NCBI GenBank assembly: GCA_032717465.1
Contig: CM064715.1
Coordinates: 37,645,104-37,709,103, forward strand
DNA: 64,000 nucleotides
Source: Coenobita brevimanus
Lineage: Eukaryota; Arthropoda; Malacostraca; Decapoda; Coenobitidae
Reading direction: 5' to 3'
The position numbers and the translations under genes are program-made. Of the stretch, positions 23,509 through 32,412 are shown piece by piece (position 1 is the first letter of the stretch; the number at the start of each line of letters is the position of its first letter). The notes under the pieces are model-generated. The model was given only the letters and a program-made list of their open reading frames with translations. It had not been told where the DNA came from and searched no databases.

Positions 23509-24271
23509 CCTGGCGCGTCCCGTTGACGTGTGGGTACATCTCCACGTTTTGTCACAGTGACACCCAATGACATACCCATACATTTTGCAATTGCAAGGTC
23601 CGTCATTTGCACATTTTTCAAATTCCGCACGTGATTTTTGGTACTTATACACGGGACACCTTCCTTTACCCGAGGCCTGGTGGGGACATGCCTTACTCCG
23701 TGTGACCTCCCCCCTCCACACGCCACTGTCTCGGCAACTCACCCGTTACCAGTGACCTGGTCAGTAAAGACATGTGGCGCCATGGGGACGAAATTCAAGG
23801 CGAGAATGATTCCTCAATTGATGACAATGTGGAGGACAAAGTTTACGTGGCTCCAGAGGAAGGAACAATCTAAAGTGATGAGGAGATAACGTCGCCAAAT
23901 AAGGTGTGGTATGTTGATGTGTTTGGTGAGTGAAACAATGCTTATATCACCTATATTATTGTGTGAAAACCAATATACTCTTATTCTACATATAAATTCG
24001 TACCAAATAAACATCTACCCATTCTGAGTGGTTTGGAATAGTTACCCCTCCTATAGAAAACATCCTCTCCGGAGCGTGTTTTGATAGAAGACACTATCTG
24101 GTGAGGGGAAAGTCACCTGTTTAGACCACTTCTAGACTCAAGTGAACAATTTCTCTCTGAATATTCGGTGTTTCTCATAAAAAGCGGAGGTTTTAGCCAA
24201 AAAGATTTTCGAAAATCTGCCGGGATTGGGGGGAGGGGGTCATTGGTAAAAATCTGCCAGGATGCGGCGGG
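23509..24271. mobile_element. piggyBac-like MITE, TTAA-flanked
   Basis: TTAA at 23505-23508 and 24272-24275 flank a 763 bp segment. The left end with its TTAA reads TTAACCTGGCGCGTCCCG. The inverted right end reads TTAACCCGCCGCATCCTG, a match at 14 of 18 positions. Near the left end the minus strand has a Cys-rich stretch (R-C-P-V-Y-K, then C-A-N-D-G-P-C-N-C) that could be the last trace of a piggyBac C-terminal Cys domain, but it is too short and broken to be sure. Confidence 0.6.
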
Positions 24272-24275
24272 TTAA

Positions 24276-24592
24276 TTAGCCACGAATGACAGTGCGAGTG
24301 AGCTGTGTTTTTTGCAAGTTAACAGTAAGTGAAAGAGTGACAGAGTTAGTGAATTAAACGGTGAGAGCAATCAGTGAAGGACAGAGTAGTTTAGCAAAGA
24401 GTCAGTGAGTGAACAAGTAGTAGTGAGTGAAGGACAGAGTTAGCATGGGATAGAAAAGTCAGTGTTTTGCAAGTGTACCTCAGCTGTACCTAGGTGGAAT
24501 AAAACCCATTGGTGTTCATCTGTCTTTGATTAACTGCTTTGTCTGTCTATGTGTCGTTCTCGACATATCAACGGAACCATTAACGTTGTCAC
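24276..24592 (+). repeat. Degraded LTR 3' part of an old gypsy-like element
   Basis: The segment contains GGAATAAAA at about 24495 (a poly(A) signal) and runs to GTTGTCAC just before a primer-site-like AATTGGTGTCAGG. This is the order seen at an R-U5/PBS junction. The upstream LTR part is not identifiable. Confidence 0.5.
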
Positions 24593-24930
24593 AATTGGTG
24601 TCAGGAATGGGACTAATCCTGTGGTTATAACAATTGATGTCAGGAATGGGATGAAGCCTATGGTTATAACTTTAGGTGTCAGGAGTAACAATTGGTGTCA
24701 GGAATGGGACTAATCCTATGGTTATAACAATTGACGTGGAGTGTGATGAATCCTATGGTTATAACTTTTGGTGTCAGTAGTGACAATTGGCGTCAGGAAT
24801 GGAGTAAATCCTATGGTTATAACAGTTGGTGTCATGTGTGGGATGAATCCTATGGTTATAAGAATTTGTATCTGGAAGTGGGTTGAATCCTATGGTTTTG
24901 ACAATTGGTGTCAGGTGTGGAGATTCGTAA
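24593..24930 (+). repeat. Tandem array of about 40-bp units containing a primer-site-like core
   Basis: About eight imperfect units each hold ACAATTGGTGTCAGG-AATGG followed by AATCCTATGGTTATAAC. The first core sits where a primer binding site is expected, directly after the LTR end, so the array looks like an expansion of the PBS region. Confidence 0.8.
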
Positions 24931-24948
24931 TGAGATGGAAACACATGG

Positions 24949-26050
24949 ATGGCTGCCAAAATGGTGGACATATATCTGACAGATATCCATGCAGTGTTGA
25001 GAAAACATCATGAAGAAACAGAGAAGGATATACATGCACTCTTCAGAGCACAGCACGAAGAGCAAAAAAAAAAAAAAAAAGTCCAAGCACAACGCTATGC
25101 AAGACTTGAACGGCTAAGTGGAAGCAGACAGGAGCTTCACCAGCTATGAGAGGAGCTGCCGGATGGCACTAGCCAACTGAACCAACAATGAGAGGTGGCA
25201 TACAGCAAGTTAGAGAGAATTAATGACCAGGTATGAGAACTGAGGGAAGAGGATTCAAATATAGTGGAGGATAAAGTGAGAAGTGAACTATAGGAAATGA
25301 GTAATGGGGTAAACGTTATTGAACACTGTTTGGATGAGGATCAACATCCGGCACACCCTTAGGTGTTAGTAACAGATGCTTGGAAAGGGATGGTGAGATT
25401 GAGGATGTAGTGTGCCAAGTAGTCATTTGACACTGAATCAGAGAGGCAGCTGGAAATGGCGGGTCATAGGCAGCTTCCAGAGACTTCACACCACTGTCGG
25501 GGGTTGCAGGGTGCTGCACTGGGTCTGGGGGACCGGTGGGTGTCGGGATGCAGCAAAGAGGTAAAAATGAGACCTTGGTCGTGTGTATTGCCGACACTGG
25601 GGACCCTTGCATCTTAGGTTTCGATTGTCTGGTGTTTTGTCGTTGCCTGCTTGACTTCCATTTAATGCAAATGCAGCTAGAAGGAAGGAACGTGCCACTG
25701 AGGGCTGTGGAGCATGGAAGTTTACTAGAGATGACTAGACAGGCTATAGTCATCCCTCCTGAGTCAGAGATGCTGCTGCCCTGCAAGATCTACGACATGC
25801 TGCACACTTTGCAGGGCTTGGTGGAGCACAGGAGTTATTGCATGATAAAAGGGGAAATGATGGTGAGCAGGACCTTAGTTGACCCTACTGCAGAAGTACC
25901 CATTGTCACAGCCAACTTTTCACTTCGTCCTAATAAGTTACAGTTGTGGGGTTGTCCCAAGAAGTTGCTCAGGAGCCACCAAACAATGTATGCACCTCGG
26001 TTAGGGGAACTAAGTGCCCTCTCCTGCGCTCCTGGTAGGAACACTGGCAT
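24949..26050 (+). pseudogene. Old gypsy-like gag-protease remnant
   Basis: A Glu/Lys-rich coiled-coil-like stretch (24949-25148) is followed by fragments with stops. The frame 25536-26040 encodes a retropepsin C-terminal segment: G-D-P-C-I-L-G-F-D, then a linker with E-M-L-L-P-C-K and A-E-V-P-I-V-T-A-N-F-S-L-R, marks of gypsy Pol between protease and RT. The protease active site lies in the broken upstream part. The gene is interrupted at 26055 by insertion of the LTR element at 26056-32110; nothing recognisable resumes after 32116. Confidence 0.65.
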
Positions 26051-26055
26051 ATGCT

Positions 26056-27197
26056 TGTCACGAATCAATTCACGACATTTCCCTTTTGTGAGAAGCCACG
26101 AACTATTAGTGGAAAACTCACTGTGTATCGCTCAGTTAACCGTTTCTCTCTCCATTTCGGAGTATACTTTTCAAAACATTCGTCACCGTTTTCAAAAGTG
26201 ACCGATTTAATGCACGTCACTAAGTGCTGTACTGAGCGATACTATTGTTTTTTTATTGTTCGCCCCTGCTCATTCGACCGTTAGAAAATGCGGCCGAGTG
26301 CTCTGCTTCCCCTTTTGTTCCCACGACTTACTCAGTCTAGTGTTTGTTGTAACGGAGGAAGGTCCTGTGCTCCAAGAAAATGCGGCCGAGTGCTCTGCTT
26401 CCCCTTTTGTTCCCACAACTTATTCAGTCTGGTGTTTGCTGTGATGGAGAAAGGTTCTGTGCTCAGAAGTGGAAAGGTCAGCTAGCACCCCAAGCTCCAC
26501 TAGTACAGTTAATCCCAGTACTCCCACCTTAGTGGTGATACATAGCATTCATCGACTGGTATTTCTTTTGTGTATTTTGTAGTTTTAAGAGCTTAGTTAA
26601 GGTGTTTTTTTTTTCTAGGCGTAAGTATTTAGCTTCTGTGTGAGTGAGCGAGTGCGTCTCATTGATTTGATTTGAAATGTAACGTTAAATTTATTTTTTT
26701 GGATTAATAAATTTAACAGTTCCTTTCTTGAGCTCAATGTAAATTAAAATCTTGTTTCATTTAATCCAAATTAAGCTTATTTTCCATACAGCTCCTAGCT
26801 TGCATAAACGTTTGCTTTCATAACTGGTACTTAGACCAGTCTTGTTGTATTAACTTAAAATCCGTTGTGCCAGGAGTTAATGCATCAGCAAGAACCTGAT
26901 GTTATTATTATTAGTATTAGTTATTTATTGTCAGGGGTGATGTAACTTTCTCCAGAGGCTAACAGTACAGTAAGTCAGCAATTGTGAGTAATTAGTCTCT
27001 GCTGTGTACTGTTGAGAAAGTTTATAAATTCTCGTTCTTAGAGAATCGTGCACAAGCCAGCGTAAAGTAATCGTTGCTTGATGTAGCAAGACAATCATTG
27101 TCTCTGCTCTTCAATATTCTTGAATATTATTATCAATTTAAATAACATTTAAGCATTTATTTTAAAAACCCAGTGATATTATAAAAACCCCGTGACA
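26056..27197 (+). repeat. 5' LTR (1,142 bp) with internal tandem duplication
   Basis: Begins TGTCACGAATC and ends CCCCGTGACA. Within it a unit of about 93 bp starting AAAATGCGGCCGAGTGCTCT is present twice in tandem (about 26285-26465). Inverted flanks TGTCA/TGACA mark the ends. Confidence 0.95.
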
Positions 27198-27215
27198 ATT
27201 GGCGACCTCGCCAGG
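27198..27215 (+). promoter_or_regulatory. Primer binding site
   Basis: ATTGGCGACCTCGCCAGG directly follows the 5' LTR; T-T-G-G-C-G is a typical tRNA-complementary start. The matching tRNA was not determined. Confidence 0.65.
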
Positions 27216-27602
27216 ATATTAACTCCTAGCTCTAAAGCTATTCACGAGATAGTGCTCACTCATTCATATTTAGGTATTTATCATTAAAGTTTATAGGCAC
27301 AAGCTTACTGGTGTTTACCCTTAATTTAGCAAGTGAATTTTGCTTTATTAATCAATAGAATATGTAACTCTAGTTTATTCTTGGTAACGCCACACGATTT
27401 TATTCGCTCCTGGGTAGCCGCCGTATCCATTGTGTTAATTATTGAGAGTTCTCAGTCATTTACATTTTTGATTTATTCTTTGCCAGTTAACTAGATAAGA
27501 CTGGTCACCACTAGCTTGTGTCTGTATTCTTTACTTGTGTTTATTAGTATTCGTCGCTAAGCAGTCAGTACTCAATTTCGGTTTGCTTAATAAATTAGCG
27601 CC
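27216..27602 (+). other. Leader between primer site and gag
   Basis: AT-rich, no gene or repeat seen. It probably holds the packaging signal. Confidence 0.5.
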
Positions 27603-29315
27603 ATGGCTACTACTGTATTTTTACAGAAAGCCAAAGATATGGGTCTTTCGGACCCAACCGAAATTAAAGAGTATATACTCTCACGGCATAATCAGGAACA
27701 GCAGCGCGAGAATGATGCCCGTGAAGAGCGTAAGATTCAGCGCGAATACAAGCGAGAACAGCGCGAACAACGTGAAAGAGAGCGTGCATATGAACAAGAG
27801 CAGCGTGAGAAAGAGCGCGAATATGAGCGTGAACAGCGCGAATACGAGCGTGAACAACGAGACAGAGAACGAGAGCATGAACGTGCCGAGCGAGAAGCAC
27901 GTGAAAAACACGAATATGAAATGATGAAGCTCAAGCGAGATTCCTTGGCTTCAGACACGTCTGGTGCAGTTGGTCCAAGCTCCACGAGCGTTCTCCCTGC
28001 ACATGTCCTGGCGACCCCACGCATCAAGCTTCCTTCATACAAGGAAAGCGAGCGAATCGAGCCGTACATAGCTCGTTTTGAGGACATGGCAGACTTGTAT
28101 CAACTGGATGAGGCAGCTAAGCGGCTTCAGTTTCTTAGCCTCTTGGAGGGCCCTGCCCTCGATATTCTCCACAGAATTCGTGGAGACAATCTCACATATG
28201 AGATGATGAAAGCTGCACTCATTAAGGCATATGGTCTCACAGTAGACGACGCCAAAGTTCAGTTCATGCGAGCTCGTCTCCAAGACAATGAGACAGTTGT
28301 TCAGTTCCTTGATCGTCTCACAGCTTACTTAAATGAGTGGATGGAGAAAGATGAAACTCCTTCCACGCGTGAGGGGATAATTGACCTTATGCTGCGTACA
28401 CAGCTAGAGAGGTCGTGGCCTGCTGAGCTCATAGCACAGCTTAAGATCTGCCAGGTGAAAGATGCCAGCCAAATGGCAGAGAAGGCTGACGCATTCTTTA
28501 CTGCATACGGGTATCAAACTCGTAAGCAAAACACCTGGAACAGAAAACCTGATAAGTCTGGGAAGCCGTCTCAGACTGAATCCCAGCACCAAGGCCGTTC
28601 TCAGAGTAATGGCCAAGGTCCAAAACCACAGTGGAAGGACCAGGGGCAAAACACTCAGAAACCTGAGTGGAAGAGGTACAACAAGTACCCTAACCAGCAG
28701 CAGTATCAGCCACGCAACCGACCGTCGGGACAAATTTTTTCACCACCAGCTCAAAAGAGGCAGGAGGCGAATGCAGCCTTCATTCCTCAGCAGCAGCCTG
28801 GTGGTCACGTCCCTACCAGTGTGGGTACTTCCCCACAGTTCACTAGTCCCACAGTGACAGTGAACCCCCCTCCACAGATGGCCAATGTTCCATCTCCTTA
28901 TAATTCTCAAGGCACAATGTTTGCCACATCAATTCAGCAGCCTCATGAGTGGCTAGCTGCTTCCTCCACAGGCCCTCCCACAAGTGACAGTACCTTCCTT
29001 GTTCAGCCAGGGTTTGTGGGAGACATTCCTGTGAAGGTCCTGAGAGACAATGGTTCCTCAGGTTGCTCTGTTAAGCAGAGTTTAGTTCGGCCTGAGCAGT
29101 ATACAGGTCGACAGATCCATGCAAACCTTATTGATGGATCAGTGAGATTGTTCCCTGAGGCATGTATCCAGGTGGCATCTCCATTTTATACTGGTACGAC
29201 ACTTGCAGTTGTCATGCCAGAGCCTCTATTTGACTTTATAGTAGGCAATATTAATGGAGTCAAGGATAGTTGCTCCGATGACGCTACTCAGACTTCGGCT
29301 GCTGCGGTAACATGA
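27603..29315 (+). CDS. gag: Gag-like protein with charged coiled coil and degenerate protease tail, 570 codons
   Basis: The ATG is in context GCGCCATGG. Residues about 35-115 are a long Arg/Glu/Gln-rich, strongly helical stretch built from R-E-Q-R-E and Y-E-R-E-Q repeats, probably a coiled coil. Residues about 140-300 resemble a retroelement capsid (L-P-S-Y-K-E, then Y-I-A-R-F-E and helices). Residues 310-460 are Gln/Pro/Asn-rich without a zinc knuckle. Residues 470-545 resemble a retropepsin, but the active site reads R-D-N-G-S-S-G instead of D-T/S-G, so proteolysis is doubtful. The frame is intact over 1.7 kb in an otherwise decayed region. A single TGA (29313-29315) ends it, and the same frame reopens at 29316. 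Confidence 0.85.
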   Translation: MATTVFLQKAKDMGLSDPTEIKEYILSRHNQEQQRENDAREERKIQREYKREQREQRERERAYEQEQREKEREYEREQREYEREQRDREREHERAEREAREKHEYEMMKLKRDSLASDTSGAVGPSSTSVLPAHVLATPRIKLPSYKESERIEPYIARFEDMADLYQLDEAAKRLQFLSLLEGPALDILHRIRGDNLTYEMMKAALIKAYGLTVDDAKVQFMRARLQDNETVVQFLDRLTAYLNEWMEKDETPSTREGIIDLMLRTQLERSWPAELIAQLKICQVKDASQMAEKADAFFTAYGYQTRKQNTWNRKPDKSGKPSQTESQHQGRSQSNGQGPKPQWKDQGQNTQKPEWKRYNKYPNQQQYQPRNRPSGQIFSPPAQKRQEANAAFIPQQQPGGHVPTSVGTSPQFTSPTVTVNPPPQMANVPSPYNSQGTMFATSIQQPHEWLAASSTGPPTSDSTFLVQPGFVGDIPVKVLRDNGSSGCSVKQSLVRPEQYTGRQIHANLIDGSVRLFPEACIQVASPFYTGTTLAVVMPEPLFDFIVGNINGVKDSCSDDATQTSAAAVT

Positions 29316-29900
29316 GCCATGGTTGAGGCTCCAGACTGTGTCACCCCAGTAATCATTGAATCGCCGCAAGATCTGATGTGTAGTCAACTTGTTGTGCAAG
29401 AACAACAATCTGACCCGACACTTGCTGCCGTGCGGAACAAACAAAAGGGTCGAGTGATTAAGTATTCACGGGGAGGTCGAGCCAAGTTCCTTCGTAAACA
29501 AGGACGGCTCTACCGTGAGTCACGAACACCCGAGGGCGAGGTTCGACTGCAGTTTGTCGTTCCCGCCAAGTACCGCCTAGCAGTGTTACAATGGGGTCAT
29601 TGTTCAGCCTCAGGAGGTCACTTGGGCAAAAGGAAGACCCAGGGCCGTATCCGAGCTGACTTTTTCTGGCCAGGGATGGGACGGGACATAGATAGTTTTG
29701 TCCATTCCTGTAGTGTGTGTCAAAGTATCACCACTAATCAGGGACATGCCCTTCCTGTGCCATTCATAACCACACCTGTAATCTCTGAGTCAGTTGAGAG
29801 ACAGGGTAGTGGTGAAGTGGGTGCAGACCTGACGTCTCGCCCATTGGCCCCACAGGACACATTATGTCCAGGGCCTGTACATACATATTATGTACCGTAG
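29316..29900 (+). pseudogene. Integrase zinc-finger remnant, in frame after gag's stop
   Basis: In the same frame as the gag-like ORF, one TGA later. It encodes an N-terminal integrase HHCC finger: H-C-S-A-S-G-G-H-L-G, then F-F-W-P-G-M, then C-S-V-C-Q. The segment after it (P-V-P-F-I-T-T-P-V-I-S) is the usual linker to the catalytic core, but the core is missing and the frame ends at 29900. The RT and RNase H that should precede the finger are absent, so an internal deletion joined protease to integrase. Confidence 0.8.
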
Positions 29901-30395
29901 GTTAAGGGGGAAGTTGAGAGGCGACTCGAGGCTATGGAAGACCCGAGTTTGCACAAGGATTCTCAGCTTCCCGGTACTAATATATGTACCGTAAGTTAAG
30001 GAGGAAGTTGAGAGGCGACTTGAGGCTATGGAAGACCCAAGTTTGCATAAGGATTCTCAGCTTCCCGGTACTAATATAAGTATTGTATTGTAGGTTAAGG
30101 GGGAAGTTCGAGAGAGAACTCCGCAGAGGCGACTTGAGGCTATGGAAGACCCAAGTTTGCACAAGGATTCTCAGCTTCCCGGTACTAATATAAGTATTGT
30201 AGTTAAGGGGGAAGTGAGAATTCTGCAGAGGCGACTTGAGGCTATGGAAGACCCAAGTTTGCACAAGGATTCTCAGCTTCCTGATATTAATATAAGAACT
30301 GTAGGTTAAGGCACAGGTTGAGGACCCGTGTGCAGTTCGAGGCTATGGAAGACCCGAGTTTGCACAAGGATTCTCAACTTGCCGACCATAATCGT
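29898..30395 (+). repeat. Minisatellite of five 93-115 bp units before the 3' LTR
   Basis: The core GCTATGGAAGACCC recurs at about 29931, 30024, 30139, 30241 and 30342. Each is followed by the GTTTGCA-AAGGATTCTCA block, and most by GGTACTAATATA. Units differ by short indels. Confidence 0.92.
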
Positions 30396-30970
30396 GTGCT
30401 ATAATTAATGGCGACCTCGAATGTACTGATTGCTAGGCAGAGAGAGTAATTGTAACTTAATAAGAATTGACACTTTTGATGCTCCACCTTAATTGGTTTT
30501 GCAGGTTCAGCAATGGGTGTAGCAGTTTTGCTGTGCGGGCCAGCTGATCGTCTGCCGCACGCTGCCGCCTCTTCTCCTCTGCCTTCGTCGTCGCCATATT
30601 ATTACAGTATTTACTATGTCATTTTACACGTAGGTACAGTTACACTACAACTGTCACACCTACACCGTGTATTACGTACACCACGCTACACAACAATTAG
30701 TTGTCAGTGTAAATGTAGCGACTTTTCGCTCAGTTTGACCTGAGTACAGGATTTTCACCATCGTCACGGAGTTTTTCCCTCAAGCTTGCTTCTATTAACG
30801 TAAATACGAGGTTTTTTCGCTCACTGGCGACTGCGACTTTCTCCTGTAGCAGGATAGCACACACACCACAGTGTGAATCTTGTGTGAATGACTTAGGATG
30901 TATACATATATATATATATATCCACAAATTTTTTCCCATAAGGATAAAATTAAATTTTGTAGGGGCGTAA
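30396..30970 (+). other. 3' untranslated part of the LTR element
   Basis: No gene. A (TA)n run lies at about 30902-30920. The last bases before the LTR, GTAGGGGCGTAA, include a short purine-rich run that may be the polypurine tract. Confidence 0.55.
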
Positions 30971-32110
30971 TGTCACGAATCAATTCGCGACATTTCCCTT
31001 TTGTGAGAAGCCACGAACTATTAGTGGAAAACTCACTGTGTATCGCTCAGTTAGCCGTTTCTCTCTCCATTTCGGAGTATACTTTTCAAAACATTCGTCA
31101 CCGTTTTCAAAAGTGACCGATTTAATGCACGTCACTAAGTGCTGTACTGAGCAATACTATTGTTTTTTTATTGTTCGCCCCTGCTCATTCGACCGTTAGA
31201 AAATGCGGCCGAGTGCTCTGCTTCCCCTTTTGTTCCCACGACTTACTCAGTCTAGTGTTTGTTGTGACGGAGGAAGGTCCTGTGCTCCAAGAAAATGCGG
31301 CCGAGTGCTCTGCTTCCCCTTTTGTTCCCACGACTTATTCAGTCTGGTGTTTGCTGTGACGGAGAAAGGTTCTGTGCTCAGAAGTGGAGAGGTCAGCTAG
31401 CACCCCAAGCTCCACTAGTACAGTTAATCCCAGTACTCCCACCTTAGTGGTGATACATAGCATTCATCGACTGGTATTTCTTTTGTGTATTTTGTAGTTT
31501 TAAGAGCTTAGTTAAGGTGTTTTTTTTCTAGGCATAAGTATTTAGCTTCTGTGTGAGTGAGCGAGTGCGTCTCATTGATTTGATTTGAAATGTAACTTTA
31601 AATTTATTTTTTTTGATTAATAAATTTAACAGTTCCTTTCTTGAGCTCAATGTAAATTAAAATCTTGTTTCATTTAATCCAAATTAAGCTTATTTTCCAT
31701 ACAGCTCCTAGCTTGCATAAACGTTTGCTTTCATAACTGGTACTTAGACCAGTCTTGTTGTATTAACTTAAAATCCGTTGTGCCAGGAGTTGATGCATCA
31801 GCAAGAATCTGATGTTATTATTATTAGTATTAGTTATTTATTGTCAGGGGTGATGTATCTTTCTCCAGAGGCTAACAGTACAGTAAGTCAGCAATTGTGA
31901 GTAATTAGTCTCTGCTGTGTACTGTTGAGAAAGTTTATAAATTCTCGTTCTTAGAGAATCGTGCACAAGCCAGCGTAAAGTAATCGTTGCTTGATGTAGC
32001 AAGACAATCATTGTCTCTGCTCTTCAATATTCTTGAATATTATTATCAATTTGAATAACATTTAAGCATTTATTTTAAAAACCCCGTGATATTATAAAAA
32101 CCCCGTGACA
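30971..32110 (+). repeat. 3' LTR (1,140 bp)
   Basis: Nearly identical to the 5' LTR, including the internal tandem duplication (about 31200-31380). Ends in CCCCGTGACA, followed by the ATGCT target duplicate. Confidence 0.95.
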
Positions 32111-32115
32111 ATGCT

Positions 32116-32412
32116 ACCAGATGAATGATGTAATAATTTCTGTTTCTTTTTTTTATCATTAGATAGTCTTTTTCTTTTGGGGCAACAAACCTTAGTACAC
32201 CTCTCCTCCACTATTTGACAGCAATGCATTCCATGAAAAAGTGGCTGAAAAACGAATTGGTTGAATAGCAAACCCATTTTTCCCATAAGATTGTTAAGAA
32301 ATATGGGGTTAGGTTCCTGACCACCCTCGTCATTCACAAAATATTTTAAATATATGGAAAAATACTCAAATGCGTGACTTACAAAGCAGTGCCCCCAAAA
32401 TGGAAACAGAAG
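32116..32412. other. Short spacer between LTR elements
   Basis: AT-rich sequence flanking the old gypsy remnant. No gene recognised; a TTAGGTTCCTGACCACCC stretch at about 32310 looks repeat-like but could not be assigned. Confidence 0.35.

Larger units (their letters stand above)
26056..32110 (+). mobile_element. Non-autonomous Ty3/gypsy-type LTR retrotransposon with intact target duplication
   Basis: Two LTRs (26056-27197 and 30971-32110) flank a 3.8 kb interior. The 5-mer ATGCT lies directly outside both ends (26051-26055, 32111-32115). The interior has a primer site, a gag-like ORF, a protease-like tail and the integrase zinc finger, but no RT, RNase H or integrase core. The LTRs differ at roughly 15 positions by eye, about 98-99% identity, which suggests recent movement. 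If so, it moved with proteins supplied by a relative. Confidence 0.92.

Noticed and set aside
27664..28087. Minus-strand frames rich in Cys/Ser/Arg
   Set aside because: Antisense of the Arg/Glu coiled-coil codons of the gag-like ORF.
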